A model generated the notes under the pieces. The model saw only the letters and a program-made list of their open reading frames with translations. It did no database searches and was not told the origin of the DNA. A stretch of DNA of 12,472 nt from an uncultured Burkholderiales bacterium (GTDB lineage Bacteria; Pseudomonadota; Gammaproteobacteria; Burkholderiales; Burkholderiaceae_E). Both the position numbers and the translations under genes were made by a program. Location of the stretch: positions 1-12,472 of the forward strand of contig CAIKZV010000765.1 of the NCBI GenBank assembly GCA_903831925.1, given 5' to 3'. Each line of letters begins with the position of its first letter. Position 1 is the stretch's first letter. This document shows, in pieces, positions 6,736 through 12,472 of the stretch.

Positions 6736-6745
6736 GAGACGTCTC
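6736..6745. repeat. 10-bp palindrome before accB start
   Basis: GAGACGTCTC is a perfect palindrome 5 to 14 nt upstream of the accB ATG, partly overlapping the GGGAG that would serve as ribosome site. It has no loop, so it is better read as a possible protein-binding half-site pair than as an RNA hairpin. It may be chance. Confidence 0.4.
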
Positions 6746-6832
6746 CCGGATTGTGTTGGATGTCGAGGGCCCGCAGGCGGTCGGCCGCGCATCAGGCAGC
6801 CTCGCGGCGCTCAACGGCGAATGAATGACGAG

Positions 6833-7276
6833 TTAATGGCGAATGGACTCGATGGCGAACTGCAGGGCGAAGCGATAACCGCTCGGCCCGAGGCCGGCGA
6901 TGACGCCTGTGGCCAGATCTGACAGATAGGAATGATGGCGAAAGGCTTCCCGCTGATGAACATTGGACAGATGGACTTCGATGAAAGGGATCGCGACCGC
7001 TGCAAGCGCATCGCGGATGGCGACACTTGTATGCGTGTAAGCGGCAGGATTGATGATGATGAAGGCAACTTGCCGGTCGCGGGCCGACTGGATGCGGTCG
7101 ACCAGTGCGCCTTCGGCGTTGCTCTGGAAGGATTCGACTCGCACGCCACTGGCCGCGCCAGCCTCAGCCAGCATCGTGTCGATCTGGGCCAGGGTGGTCG
7201 ACCCGTAGATGCCGGGCTCTCGCGTGCCCAGCAGATTGAGGTTGGGGCCATGAAGCACCCAGACCGTCTTGTCCAT
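6833..7276 (-). CDS. aroQ: 3-dehydroquinate dehydratase, type II
   Basis: A 147-residue type II dehydroquinase, which turns 3-dehydroquinate into 3-dehydroshikimate in the cytosolic shikimate pathway; type II enzymes form dodecamers. The N-terminus VLHGPNLNLLGTREPGIYG carries the flexible-loop Arg19 and the catalytic Tyr24. INPAAYTHTSVAIRDAL (75-91) and FIEVHLSNVHQRE (98-110) carry substrate-binding Asn76 and catalytic His102. FRHHSYLSDLATGVIAGLG (112-130) is the conserved C-terminal segment. Length matches the family (about 145-150). ATG at 7276 begins immediately at the fold but has no Shine-Dalgarno. The aroQ-accB-accC order is widespread in beta- and gammaproteobacteria. A candidate promoter with an embedded palindrome lies 35-64 nt upstream. 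Confidence 0.96.
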   Translation of the reverse strand: MDKTVWVLHGPNLNLLGTREPGIYGSTTLAQIDTMLAEAGAASGVRVESFQSNAEGALVDRIQSARDRQVAFIIINPAAYTHTSVAIRDALAAVAIPFIEVHLSNVHQREAFRHHSYLSDLATGVIAGLGPSGYRFALQFAIESIRH

Positions 7277-7310
7277 GAAAATCAGAGCAGGTTTGCCGAA
7301 GTTGGCGCGG

Positions 7311-7340
7311 ATTGTGCGCTAGTTTTAGTAAAACTGTCTA
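7311..7340 (-). promoter_or_regulatory. Candidate sigma-70 promoter of aroQ (and the acc operon)
   Basis: On the minus strand TAGACA (7340-7335, 5 of 6 matches to TTGACA) and CACAAT (7316-7311, 4 of 6 to TATAAT) are separated by 18 bp. Transcription would begin near 7304, giving a leader of about 28 nt to the ATG at 7276. The spacer is AT-rich within GC-rich surroundings. It is the best promoter candidate for the downstream aroQ-accB-accC-prma run. Confidence 0.45.
7321..7335. promoter_or_regulatory. Perfect 15-bp palindrome in the aroQ promoter spacer
   Basis: AGTTTTA-G-TAAAACT is an exact inverted repeat (7-bp arms, 1-bp centre) lying between the proposed -35 and -10. CTAG tetramers flank it at 7319-7322 and 7338-7341, and GCGC elements lie further out on both sides. 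The placement is that of a repressor operator; the regulator is unknown. Confidence 0.45.
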
Positions 7341-7381
7341 GTGCGCGCCCGACTGGCCCAGGTTTGGCCGGTTCAGCCAAG

Positions 7382-7918
7382 TCAGGCCAGCTGCTTGCGC
7401 AGGACATCAAGTTTCAGTCGCCCGACGATGCGCTGGGCAATGCGACCTTTCGCGTCGATCACCACGGTGAAGGGCAACACCCCGGCTGCGTTGCCGAATT
7501 CGCGGCCAAGTTCGGTGCCGCCCATGCCGGCCGCGACCAGCGGATAGGAGACCGGCGTGCGGGCCGAAAAGTCGGCGATGCGGGTGGGCGAGTCGATGCC
7601 GATGCCGATCATCTTCAGGCCAAGCGGCGACCGCTCAGAGTAGAGCGCTGATAACTCCGGCATCTCCTCAACGCAGGGCGGGCACCAGGTGGCCCAGAAG
7701 TTCACCACCAGCGGATGGCCGGCCAGACCCGAGAACGCGAAAGGCTTCCCGGCAGCGTCGGGCAGTGACATGGCATAGAAGCGGACGACGGCAGCGTCGG
7801 GCGCGGTCGAACGCAGGCGACGCCAGCCCGTTACTGCGCCAAGCCCTATCGCCGCAATCCCCACGCCAGCAGCAATCACGGTGTTGCGTCGGTTTCGGTT
7901 GGGGTAGTCGTTGCTCAT
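7382..7918 (-). CDS. TlpA/ResA-like membrane-anchored thiol-disulfide oxidoreductase
   Basis: A 178-residue thioredoxin-fold protein. A short polar N-terminus is followed by one hydrophobic segment (about 13-31) that should act as an uncleaved inner-membrane anchor, with the rest in the periplasm. The redox motif is WCPPC (78-82, Cys79 and Cys82) in VVNFWATWCPPCVEEMPEL, and the cis-proline is Pro149 in GVLPFTVVID. This places it in the TlpA/ResA/DsbE group of reductants; WCPPC with a GxLPxT-type loop differs from DsbA-like oxidases. The partner (cytochrome c maturation, periplasmic thiol reduction) is not shown by the context. Its ATG overlaps the stop of the upstream hypothetical by 4 bases (ATGA), so the two are probably translationally coupled; no separate ribosome site is visible. 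Confidence 0.9.
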   Translation of the reverse strand: MSNDYPNRNRRNTVIAAGVGIAAIGLGAVTGWRRLRSTAPDAAVVRFYAMSLPDAAGKPFAFSGLAGHPLVVNFWATWCPPCVEEMPELSALYSERSPLGLKMIGIGIDSPTRIADFSARTPVSYPLVAAGMGGTELGREFGNAAGVLPFTVVIDAKGRIAQRIVGRLKLDVLRKQLA

Positions 7919-8601
7919 GATGTTGTGAGTGTGGTGGCGTCGATCAGGCGTTCGACGTCGATGGCAGTGCCGCGTTCGGGGGGAATTGCGCGAAGTGCGC
8001 CGCGCAGATCGTCGTGGCGATAAAGCGAGATCACGACCGGCTCGCGTTGCCAGTCGAGTCGCAAGGCCTCGACCTCGCCACGGCTCGCGTCGCGAAAGTG
8101 CGGCAACTCGCCGACCTCGAAATCGAGGCCATCGTTGAGCAGGTCGATTTGTACCGCTTTGACGTCATCATGAAAGAGTTGCAGGTGGATCGGCGCATGT
8201 TCGGCGACGATGCCCTTCCAGACCGCGCCGGTAAGGTAGGGCTGGAAGGCTGCCAGACGCCGCATCAGCGAGAGCGCCGCGCGCCGCATCCGCCAGACCC
8301 GCTGCGCATGTTCGGGGTCGAAGAGTTCGAGGTGCTCGCGCAGGGCTTCATCGATCTCGAGGTTGTCGGGCAGCTGGCCGCGCGGCAGGGGGCGCCCGTC
8401 AAGCAGCTCCTGGGCGGCCTTGCGTTTGGCGCTGGCGTAATCAAGCCCGGTATCGGCCACCAGCCGCGCAGCAGCGAGCGCCAGCTCCTGGCGCAGCGGC
8501 TCACCCGGCGGTCGGCTGCCGGTCTCGGGGGTGCCCGACGGCCTCGGGATCGGGCCGGGAACAGGAAGAGCAGGGCCGGTTTGAGCGGTGGCGTCAGGCA
8601 T
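7915..8601 (-). CDS. Conserved hypothetical protein, upstream partner of the TlpA-like gene
   Basis: A 228-residue soluble protein from the start chosen here. The first 35 residues are Pro/Gly-rich and poorly conserved in appearance. The body contains AAARLVADTGLDYASAKRKAA (43-63), LPDNLEIDEALREHLELFDP (78-97), and FQPYLTGAVWKGIVAEH (119-135), then PIHLQLFHDD, VQIDLLNDGLDFEVG and EPVVISLYRHDDLRGALR (188-204). I recall similar proteins divergent from mpl in Burkholderiales, without an assigned function. The stretch LTGAVWKG...PIHLQLF loosely resembles the GS...D.D core of nucleotidyltransferases but lacks the paired acids, so any such fold would be inactive; this is speculation. Alternative starts are at 8625 and 8658 (the latter overlapping mpl); none has a clear ribosome site. 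Confidence 0.72.
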   Translation of the reverse strand: MPDATAQTGPALPVPGPIPRPSGTPETGSRPPGEPLRQELALAAARLVADTGLDYASAKRKAAQELLDGRPLPRGQLPDNLEIDEALREHLELFDPEHAQRVWRMRRAALSLMRRLAAFQPYLTGAVWKGIVAEHAPIHLQLFHDDVKAVQIDLLNDGLDFEVGELPHFRDASRGEVEALRLDWQREPVVISLYRHDDLRGALRAIPPERGTAIDVERLIDATTLTTS

Positions 8602-8641
8602 GGTGTTCGGCAGGGCAGGTCGCATCGAGTGTATCCGACGG

Positions 8642-8647
8642 TAGAAT
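8642..8647 (+). promoter_or_regulatory. Candidate -10 box of mpl
   Basis: TAGAAT (5 of 6 matches to TATAAT) ends 9 nt before the mpl ATG at 8657. The -35 region (about 8619-8624, GTCGCA) is poor. Transcription would begin at about 8654, leaving at most a few untranslated bases, and no Shine-Dalgarno precedes the ATG. The mpl mRNA may be leaderless. Confidence 0.4.
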
Positions 8648-8656
8648 CGTCTCCCC

Positions 8657-10036
8657 ATGCACCTTCACATCCTCGGCATCTGCGGCACCTTCATGGGCGG
8701 GCTGGCCGCCATCGCCCGCGAGGCGGGGCACCGGGTCACCGGTTGCGACGCCAACGTCTATCCGCCGATGAGCGATCAGCTGCGCGCGCTCGGCATCGAC
8801 CTGATCGAGGGATTCGACGCCTCGCAGTTGCAGTTGGCGCCCGACGTCTGGGTCATCGGCAACGTGGTCTCGCGCGGCAATCCTCTGATGGAAGCGATTC
8901 TGGATGCGCGCCAGCGCTATGTGTCCGGGCCCCAATGGCTGGCCGAGTCGGTGCTGACCGGCCGGTGGGTGCTCGGGGTCGCCGGTACCCACGGCAAGAC
9001 CACCACCGCCTCGCTGCTTGCCTGGATTCTTGAAGCTTGCGGCCATGCACCGGGGTTTCTGATCGGCGGAGTGCCGATCAATTTCCCGTTCTCTGCTCGC
9101 CTGGGGGCGCCGCACGCGCCTTTCGTGATCGAGGCCGACGAATACGACACCGCGTTTTTCGACAAGCGATCGAAGTTCGTGCATTACCGCCCGATGACCG
9201 CGATTCTGAACAATCTCGAGTTCGATCATGCCGACATCTTCCCCGATCTTGCGGCGATAGAGACGCAATTTCACCATCTCGTGCGCACCGTTCCGGGACG
9301 AGGGCGGCTGGTCGTCAATGGCGCCGACGCCGCGCTCGAGCGGGTGCTGGCGCGCGGCGCCTGGAGCGAGCGGGTCGAGTTCGATACCCCTGCCGGCTGG
9401 CACGAGGCGGCGGTGACCGAATCGGCCGACGCCACCGAATTTGATGTGATGCGCGGCGATACCTTGCTCGGGCGCTGTCGCCTGCCGCTGGCCGGCCGGC
9501 ACAACCGCTCGAATGCGATTGCTGCCGTGGCGGGGGCCGAGCATGCAGGCGTATCCCCAGCCGAGGCGATTGAGGCACTGTCCCGATTCGGCGGCGTCAA
9601 GCGTCGGCTGGAGGTGCGCGGTGCTGCCGCAGGCGTGACCGTGATCGACGATTTTGCGCATCATCCGAGCGCGATTGCCGCGACGATCGAGGGTCTGCGA
9701 GCCCGGCTTTCTCCGGGTGAGCGCATCCTCGCGGTCCTCGAGCCGCGCTCCAACACCATGAAACTCGGCGCGGTGAAGGCCGCGCTGGCCGGCAGTTTGA
9801 TCGGAGCCGATCACAGCTTCTGCTACGCCGGCGGTCTGGGCTGGGATGCGGCCGATGCGCTGGCGCCGCTGGGCGACAAGGCGAGCGTCCACGCCGAGCT
9901 CGATGCGCTGGTGGCCGATGTGGTGACGCAGGCCCGTGCCGGCGACCGGGTGCTGGTCATGAGCAACGGCGGCTTCGGGGGTGTGCATCAGCGCCTGCTC
10001 GATGCGCTGCAGCGGCAAGCGCAGCGATCGCCCTGA
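8657..10036 (+). CDS. mpl: UDP-N-acetylmuramate:L-Ala-gamma-D-Glu-meso-Dap ligase
   Basis: A 459-residue Mur-ligase family enzyme that joins recycled murein tripeptide to UDP-MurNAc with ATP, by-passing MurC/D/E in peptidoglycan recycling. Seen in order: N-terminal Rossmann strand MHLHILGICGTFMGGLA; the ATP loop AGTHGKTTTASLLAW (109-123); EADEYDTAFFDKRSKFVHY (159-177), with the Mpl-typical aspartates and FFDKRSKF; NNLEFDHADIFPDL (185-198); the adenine/ribose segment AGRHNRSNAIAAVA; DDFAHHPSAI; and EPRSNTMKLG. FFDKRSKF and the GG.P.NF segment distinguish Mpl from MurC. Length fits (E. coli Mpl 457). The ATG is secure because the fold begins at once. It is divergent from the hypothetical on the minus strand and followed 39 nt later by the YqiA-like gene. 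Confidence 0.95.
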   Translation: MHLHILGICGTFMGGLAAIAREAGHRVTGCDANVYPPMSDQLRALGIDLIEGFDASQLQLAPDVWVIGNVVSRGNPLMEAILDARQRYVSGPQWLAESVLTGRWVLGVAGTHGKTTTASLLAWILEACGHAPGFLIGGVPINFPFSARLGAPHAPFVIEADEYDTAFFDKRSKFVHYRPMTAILNNLEFDHADIFPDLAAIETQFHHLVRTVPGRGRLVVNGADAALERVLARGAWSERVEFDTPAGWHEAAVTESADATEFDVMRGDTLLGRCRLPLAGRHNRSNAIAAVAGAEHAGVSPAEAIEALSRFGGVKRRLEVRGAAAGVTVIDDFAHHPSAIAATIEGLRARLSPGERILAVLEPRSNTMKLGAVKAALAGSLIGADHSFCYAGGLGWDAADALAPLGDKASVHAELDALVADVVTQARAGDRVLVMSNGGFGGVHQRLLDALQRQAQRSP

Positions 10037-10075
10037 CCCTCGCGTGCTCGATGAACGCCTCCTGCTGATCTCCTT

Positions 10076-10645
10076 GTGCTGATCTATCTGCACGGCTTTC
10101 GATCGTCGCCCTCGTCCTTCAAGGCGAGGCTGCTCGGCGAGCGCCTGCGTGAGCTCGGCCGCGAGAACGAGTTTGCCTGCCCGCAGCTGCCGGTCTCACC
10201 GCGCGCTGCGATCGATCTGATCGAGTCCCGGTTTGCGCCCGGTCCAGGCGACACCCTGATCGGCAGCTCCCTTGGCGGTTGCTATGCAACCTGGCTGGCC
10301 GAGCGTCACGGCTGTCGCGCGGTACTGCTCAACCCGTCCACTCGCCCGGCAAGCGGGCTGGCCAAATACCTCGGGCCTCAGACCCAGTTTCACGATCCCT
10401 CGCAATCATTCGAGCTGCTGCCCTCTCACCTGGACGAACTGGCGAGCCTGCAGGTCGAGGCGATCACAAGACCCGAGCGCTATCTGCTGATCGCGGCCAC
10501 CGGCGACGAGTTGCTCGACTGGCGCGAGATGGTGGCGTTCTACTCGGGCGCACGCCAGATCGTGATCGAAGGCAGCGACCATGGACTGTCGGATTTCGCC
10601 GATTACATCGACGCGGTCCTGGAGTTTGCTGAGAGGCCTACCTGA
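10076..10645 (+). CDS. YqiA-like alpha/beta-hydrolase (esterase)
   Basis: A 189-residue compact alpha/beta-hydrolase of the YqiA/UPF0227 type; E. coli YqiA has esterase activity on acyl-CoA and nitrophenyl esters, but the natural substrate is unknown. Seen: MLIYLHGFRSSPSSFKA at the N-terminus (oxyanion strand HGF), the nucleophile elbow GSSLGG with Ser65, Asp144 in ATGDELLDW and His169 in EGSDHGLSDF, making a complete Ser-Asp-His triad. The start is taken as GTG at 10076: no in-frame ATG lies between mpl and the conserved LIYLHGF strand, and E. coli YqiA begins in the same way. There is no clear ribosome site. The 39-nt gap to mpl suggests co-transcription. The stop TGA is also the first TGA of the 13-bp repeat array. 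Confidence 0.88.
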   Translation: MLIYLHGFRSSPSSFKARLLGERLRELGRENEFACPQLPVSPRAAIDLIESRFAPGPGDTLIGSSLGGCYATWLAERHGCRAVLLNPSTRPASGLAKYLGPQTQFHDPSQSFELLPSHLDELASLQVEAITRPERYLLIAATGDELLDWREMVAFYSGARQIVIEGSDHGLSDFADYIDAVLEFAERPT

Positions 10646-10720
10646 GTGACGCCACTGAGTGACGTCACTGAGTCGCCGAGTTGACTTGCCCGCCTGACTT
10701 GCCGCGCTGACCGATTGCCA
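10643..10720. repeat. Degenerate 13-bp tandem array, six units
   Basis: Units begin at 10643, 10656, 10669, 10682, 10695 and 10708, each starting with TGA. Units 1 and 2 differ at one base (TGAGTGACGCCAC / TGAGTGACGTCAC), units 4 and 5 share TGACTTGCC at identical phase, and units 3 and 6 keep only part of the pattern. It starts exactly on the yqiA stop codon. AGTGACGTCACT (10658-10669) is a perfect 12-bp palindrome across a unit junction. Confidence 0.65.
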
Positions 10721-10739
10721 GCGCGGCCCCAAGCGCGGC
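10701..10739. terminator. Hairpin between convergent genes, two alternative pairings
   Basis: GCCGCGCTG (10701-10709) pairs perfectly with CAGCGCGGC (10719-10727) over 9 bp with a 9-nt loop. Its first eight bases can instead pair with AGCGCGGC (10732-10739), which is followed by TTT on the + strand. It lies between yqiA (+) and the deacylase (-), where a shared terminator is expected. The T-run is too short for a confident intrinsic-terminator call. Confidence 0.45.
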
Positions 10740-10746
10740 TTTGCGA

Positions 10747-12472
10747 TCAGGCCGTCTGAGTCGAGCGCGCGCCCCGCACCAGCCTGCCCGGCATGGCGCC
10801 GGTGAGCCGGTCGTCGCGCAGGGTTTCGACGCCGGCCACGAAGGTATGCCGATAGCCGCTTGCCGATTGCAGGAAGCGCTTGCCGCCTGCCGGCAGGTCG
10901 TGGGCCATGAAGGGACGATGCAGCGTGAGGGCAGGCAGATCGATCAGATTGAGATCGGCCCGCATGCCAGTGGCGATCGCGCCGCGATCGAGCAGGCCGT
11001 AGGCGAGTGCCGAATCGAGGGTCTGTTTGCGCACCAGCCGCTCGATGGCCAGGCGCGGCCCGCGCCGCCGATCGCGGCTCCAGTGGGTCAGCAGGAAGGT
11101 TGGCCCGCTGGCATCGCAGATCGTGCCGACATGCGCACCGCCATCGCCGATCCCCATCACCGTCGCCGGGTCTTCCAGCATGGTGCGCACCACTTCCAGA
11201 TCGCCGCCGGTGTAGTTCTCAAAGGGATGCAGCAGCAGCCCCTGGCCGTCGTCGGCCATCAGCAACTCGAGGGCGACTTCCCAGACCGAGACGCCACGTG
11301 CGGCGGCCCGCACGCTGATCGAATCTGCGGCATCCGGCTCGTAGTCGGGGACGGCTGCCATCTCGAAGGCCCGCGCCAGCATGCCGCCGAGATAGCGGGT
11401 GGCGTTGTTCTCGGGGCGCTCGTCGATCAGCCGCCGGCGCAAGGCGGGATCGGCCCGCAGGCGGGCGGCGATCTCGGGTCGTTTGAGGCCCGACAGCGCC
11501 TCGCGCCAGGCCGGATGACCGCCAAACGGATTCAGACTGGCTTCGAACCCGAGGAGCACGCCGATGCCCCGGCTGCCGACCTGCGCATTCATGTCGAGCC
11601 CCTTGGCCCGTCCGGCATGGATCTGGTCGAGGGTTTCGCGCCAGAGGTTCGGCGACTTGTCGACCTGGATCAGCAGCACCGACAGCGGTCGGCCCGACAC
11701 GCGCGCAGCCTGCTCGAGGATCTCGAACTCGCCCGGTCCGAAGTCGGAGTTGACTTCGAGCACACCGCGTCCGGCGCGGCGCATCGCGGCGGCCAGCGAC
11801 ATCAGTTCGGCTTCGCTGGCGGTCAGACTCGGCGTATGGCGGCCGTCGCGGGCCTTGTGCTTGGTGGTGCGGGAGGTGGTCAGACCCAGCGCGCCGGCAT
11901 GCAGCGCTTCTTCGAGCAGGCGGGCCATCAGATCGCGCTCGTCGGCGCTCGGCTGCTCGGCATGGTCGCCGCCGCGCTCGCCCATGGCATAGCAGCGCAG
12001 GGCCGAATGCGGCATCTGCGCGCCGATGTCGATCACATGCGGCAATCGTTCGAGTGCATCGAGGTATTGCGGAAAGCTTTCCCAGTCGAAGGGCAGGCCT
12101 TCGGCCAATACCGTCCCGGGGATGTCCTCGACGCCTTCCATCAGGTTGATCAGGAAGTCGGCGGCGCCGGGGCGCAGCGGCGCAAAGCCCACGCCACAGT
12201 TACCAAAGAGCGCGGTGGTCACGCCATGGACCGAGGACGGGGCGAGCTGCGAATCCCAGATCGCCTGGCCGTCGTAGTGGGTATGGATGTCGACGAAGCC
12301 GGGCGTGAGCAGCAGCCCTTGCGCGTCGATTTCGCGATGACCGCGCCCGGGAGCGGCCGAGGCCCGCGCGCTGCCCTGATCGCCACGACCGGCCCCCTGC
12401 GCAGGGACGACCTGCGTGATGCCGTCGATCGACGCCGGCCCGCGGCGATGCACTGCCGTGATGGTCTGCCCG
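10747..12472 (-). CDS. N-acyl-D-amino-acid deacylase family amidohydrolase (N-terminus outside window)
   Basis: About 574 residues are visible; the frame stays open to the window edge, so the first residues lie beyond it, and the in-frame ATG at 12453 is internal. The family hydrolyses N-acyl-D-amino acids or related D-amides with zinc. The start of the barrel reads GLLLTPGFVDIHTHYDGQ with HTH (codons at 12277-12285). A Cys ligand candidate is in LFGNCGVGFAPLRP (codon 12196-12198). GALGLTTSRTTKHKARDG, a linker region with LLIQVDKSPN, NAQVGSRGIGVLLGFE and MGIGDGGAHVGTICD (catalytic Asp codon 11143-11145) follow, and GMRADLNLIDL begins the C-terminal beta part. HFE-type His ligands seen in Alcaligenes D-aminoacylase (His220, His250) appear replaced by Gln in this subgroup. 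Substrate uncertain. It converges on yqiA. Confidence 0.87.
   Translation of the reverse strand, partial: GQTITAVHRRGPASIDGITQVVPAQGAGRGDQGSARASAAPGRGHREIDAQGLLLTPGFVDIHTHYDGQAIWDSQLAPSSVHGVTTALFGNCGVGFAPLRPGAADFLINLMEGVEDIPGTVLAEGLPFDWESFPQYLDALERLPHVIDIGAQMPHSALRCYAMGERGGDHAEQPSADERDLMARLLEEALHAGALGLTTSRTTKHKARDGRHTPSLTASEAELMSLAAAMRRAGRGVLEVNSDFGPGEFEILEQAARVSGRPLSVLLIQVDKSPNLWRETLDQIHAGRAKGLDMNAQVGSRGIGVLLGFEASLNPFGGHPAWREALSGLKRPEIAARLRADPALRRRLIDERPENNATRYLGGMLARAFEMAAVPDYEPDAADSISVRAAARGVSVWEVALELLMADDGQGLLLHPFENYTGGDLEVVRTMLEDPATVMGIGDGGAHVGTICDASGPTFLLTHWSRDRRRGPRLAIERLVRKQTLDSALAYGLLDRGAIATGMRADLNLIDLPALTLHRPFMAHDLPAGGKRFLQSASGYRHTFVAGVETLRDDRLTGAMPGRLVRGARSTQTA

Noticed and set aside
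8014..9033. Long + strand frame overlapping the hypothetical and the start of mpl (339 codons)
   Set aside because: It is a shadow frame of GC-rich coding DNA: it crosses the real divergent starts, and both underlying genes show family motifs in their own frames.
10051..10068. Mini-ORF of five codons (ATG to TGA) just before the YqiA-like gene
   Set aside because: No Shine-Dalgarno and out of frame with the gene; short ATG-TGA pairs are common by chance and there is no attenuator structure around it.
8594..10093. Minus-strand frame of 499 codons antisense to mpl
   Set aside because: It mirrors the codon bias of mpl on the other strand and carries no recognisable domain; mpl itself has all Mur-ligase motifs.
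1..12472. A new defence, mobile or biosynthetic system
   Set aside because: No transposase, integrase, phage, toxin-antitoxin, CRISPR, tRNA or attachment site was recognised; gene order and families are typical chromosomal housekeeping content.

Overview
The window is a GC-rich chromosomal segment from a betaproteobacterium, most likely of the order Burkholderiales. Three things point there: a class Ia NrdB tail followed by an Ala/Lys/Pro-rich histone H1-like gene, the gene string aroQ-accB-accC-prmA-(zinc ribbon/DUF3426)-PfkB kinase, and an mpl gene divergent from a conserved hypothetical and a TlpA-type thioredoxin gene. This placement rests on recalled gene order and protein character. I cannot name a genus.

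Layout. Positions 1-1802 are on the + strand: the 3' end of nrdB, a 340-bp spacer with a strong 13-bp hairpin, the histone H1-like gene with an in-frame 30-bp repeat array, a clear intrinsic terminator, and yggT. Positions 1871-8601 are on the - strand. Read in transcription order they are: conserved hypothetical, TlpA-like thioredoxin (4-base overlap with the hypothetical), aroQ behind its own candidate promoter, accB, accC, prmA, a zinc-ribbon/DUF3426 membrane protein and a PfkB-family sugar/nucleoside kinase. The genes from accB to the kinase are packed with 4 to 20 nt gaps and look like one operon. Positions 8657-10645 are on the + strand: mpl and a YqiA-like esterase. A convergent spacer with 13-bp repeats follows. 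The window ends inside an N-acyl-D-amino-acid deacylase on the - strand whose N-terminus is cut off.

Functional themes. accB/accC supply the biotin carrier and biotin carboxylase of acetyl-CoA carboxylase. aroQ acts in the shikimate pathway, prmA methylates ribosomal protein L11, and nrdB makes deoxyribonucleotides. mpl recycles murein tripeptide. The nearby deacylase could release free D-amino acids, but nothing in the sequence ties it to mpl.

Most of the window is conserved housekeeping sequence, and I do not see a new multi-gene system. The points most worth a second look are the regular 30/90-bp architecture of the histone-like gene and the hairpin before it, an AT-rich perfect palindrome inside the aroQ promoter spacer, -10 boxes placed so close to ATG in yggT and mpl that the mRNAs may be leaderless, and a six-unit 13-bp array after yqiA that places TGA in every + frame.
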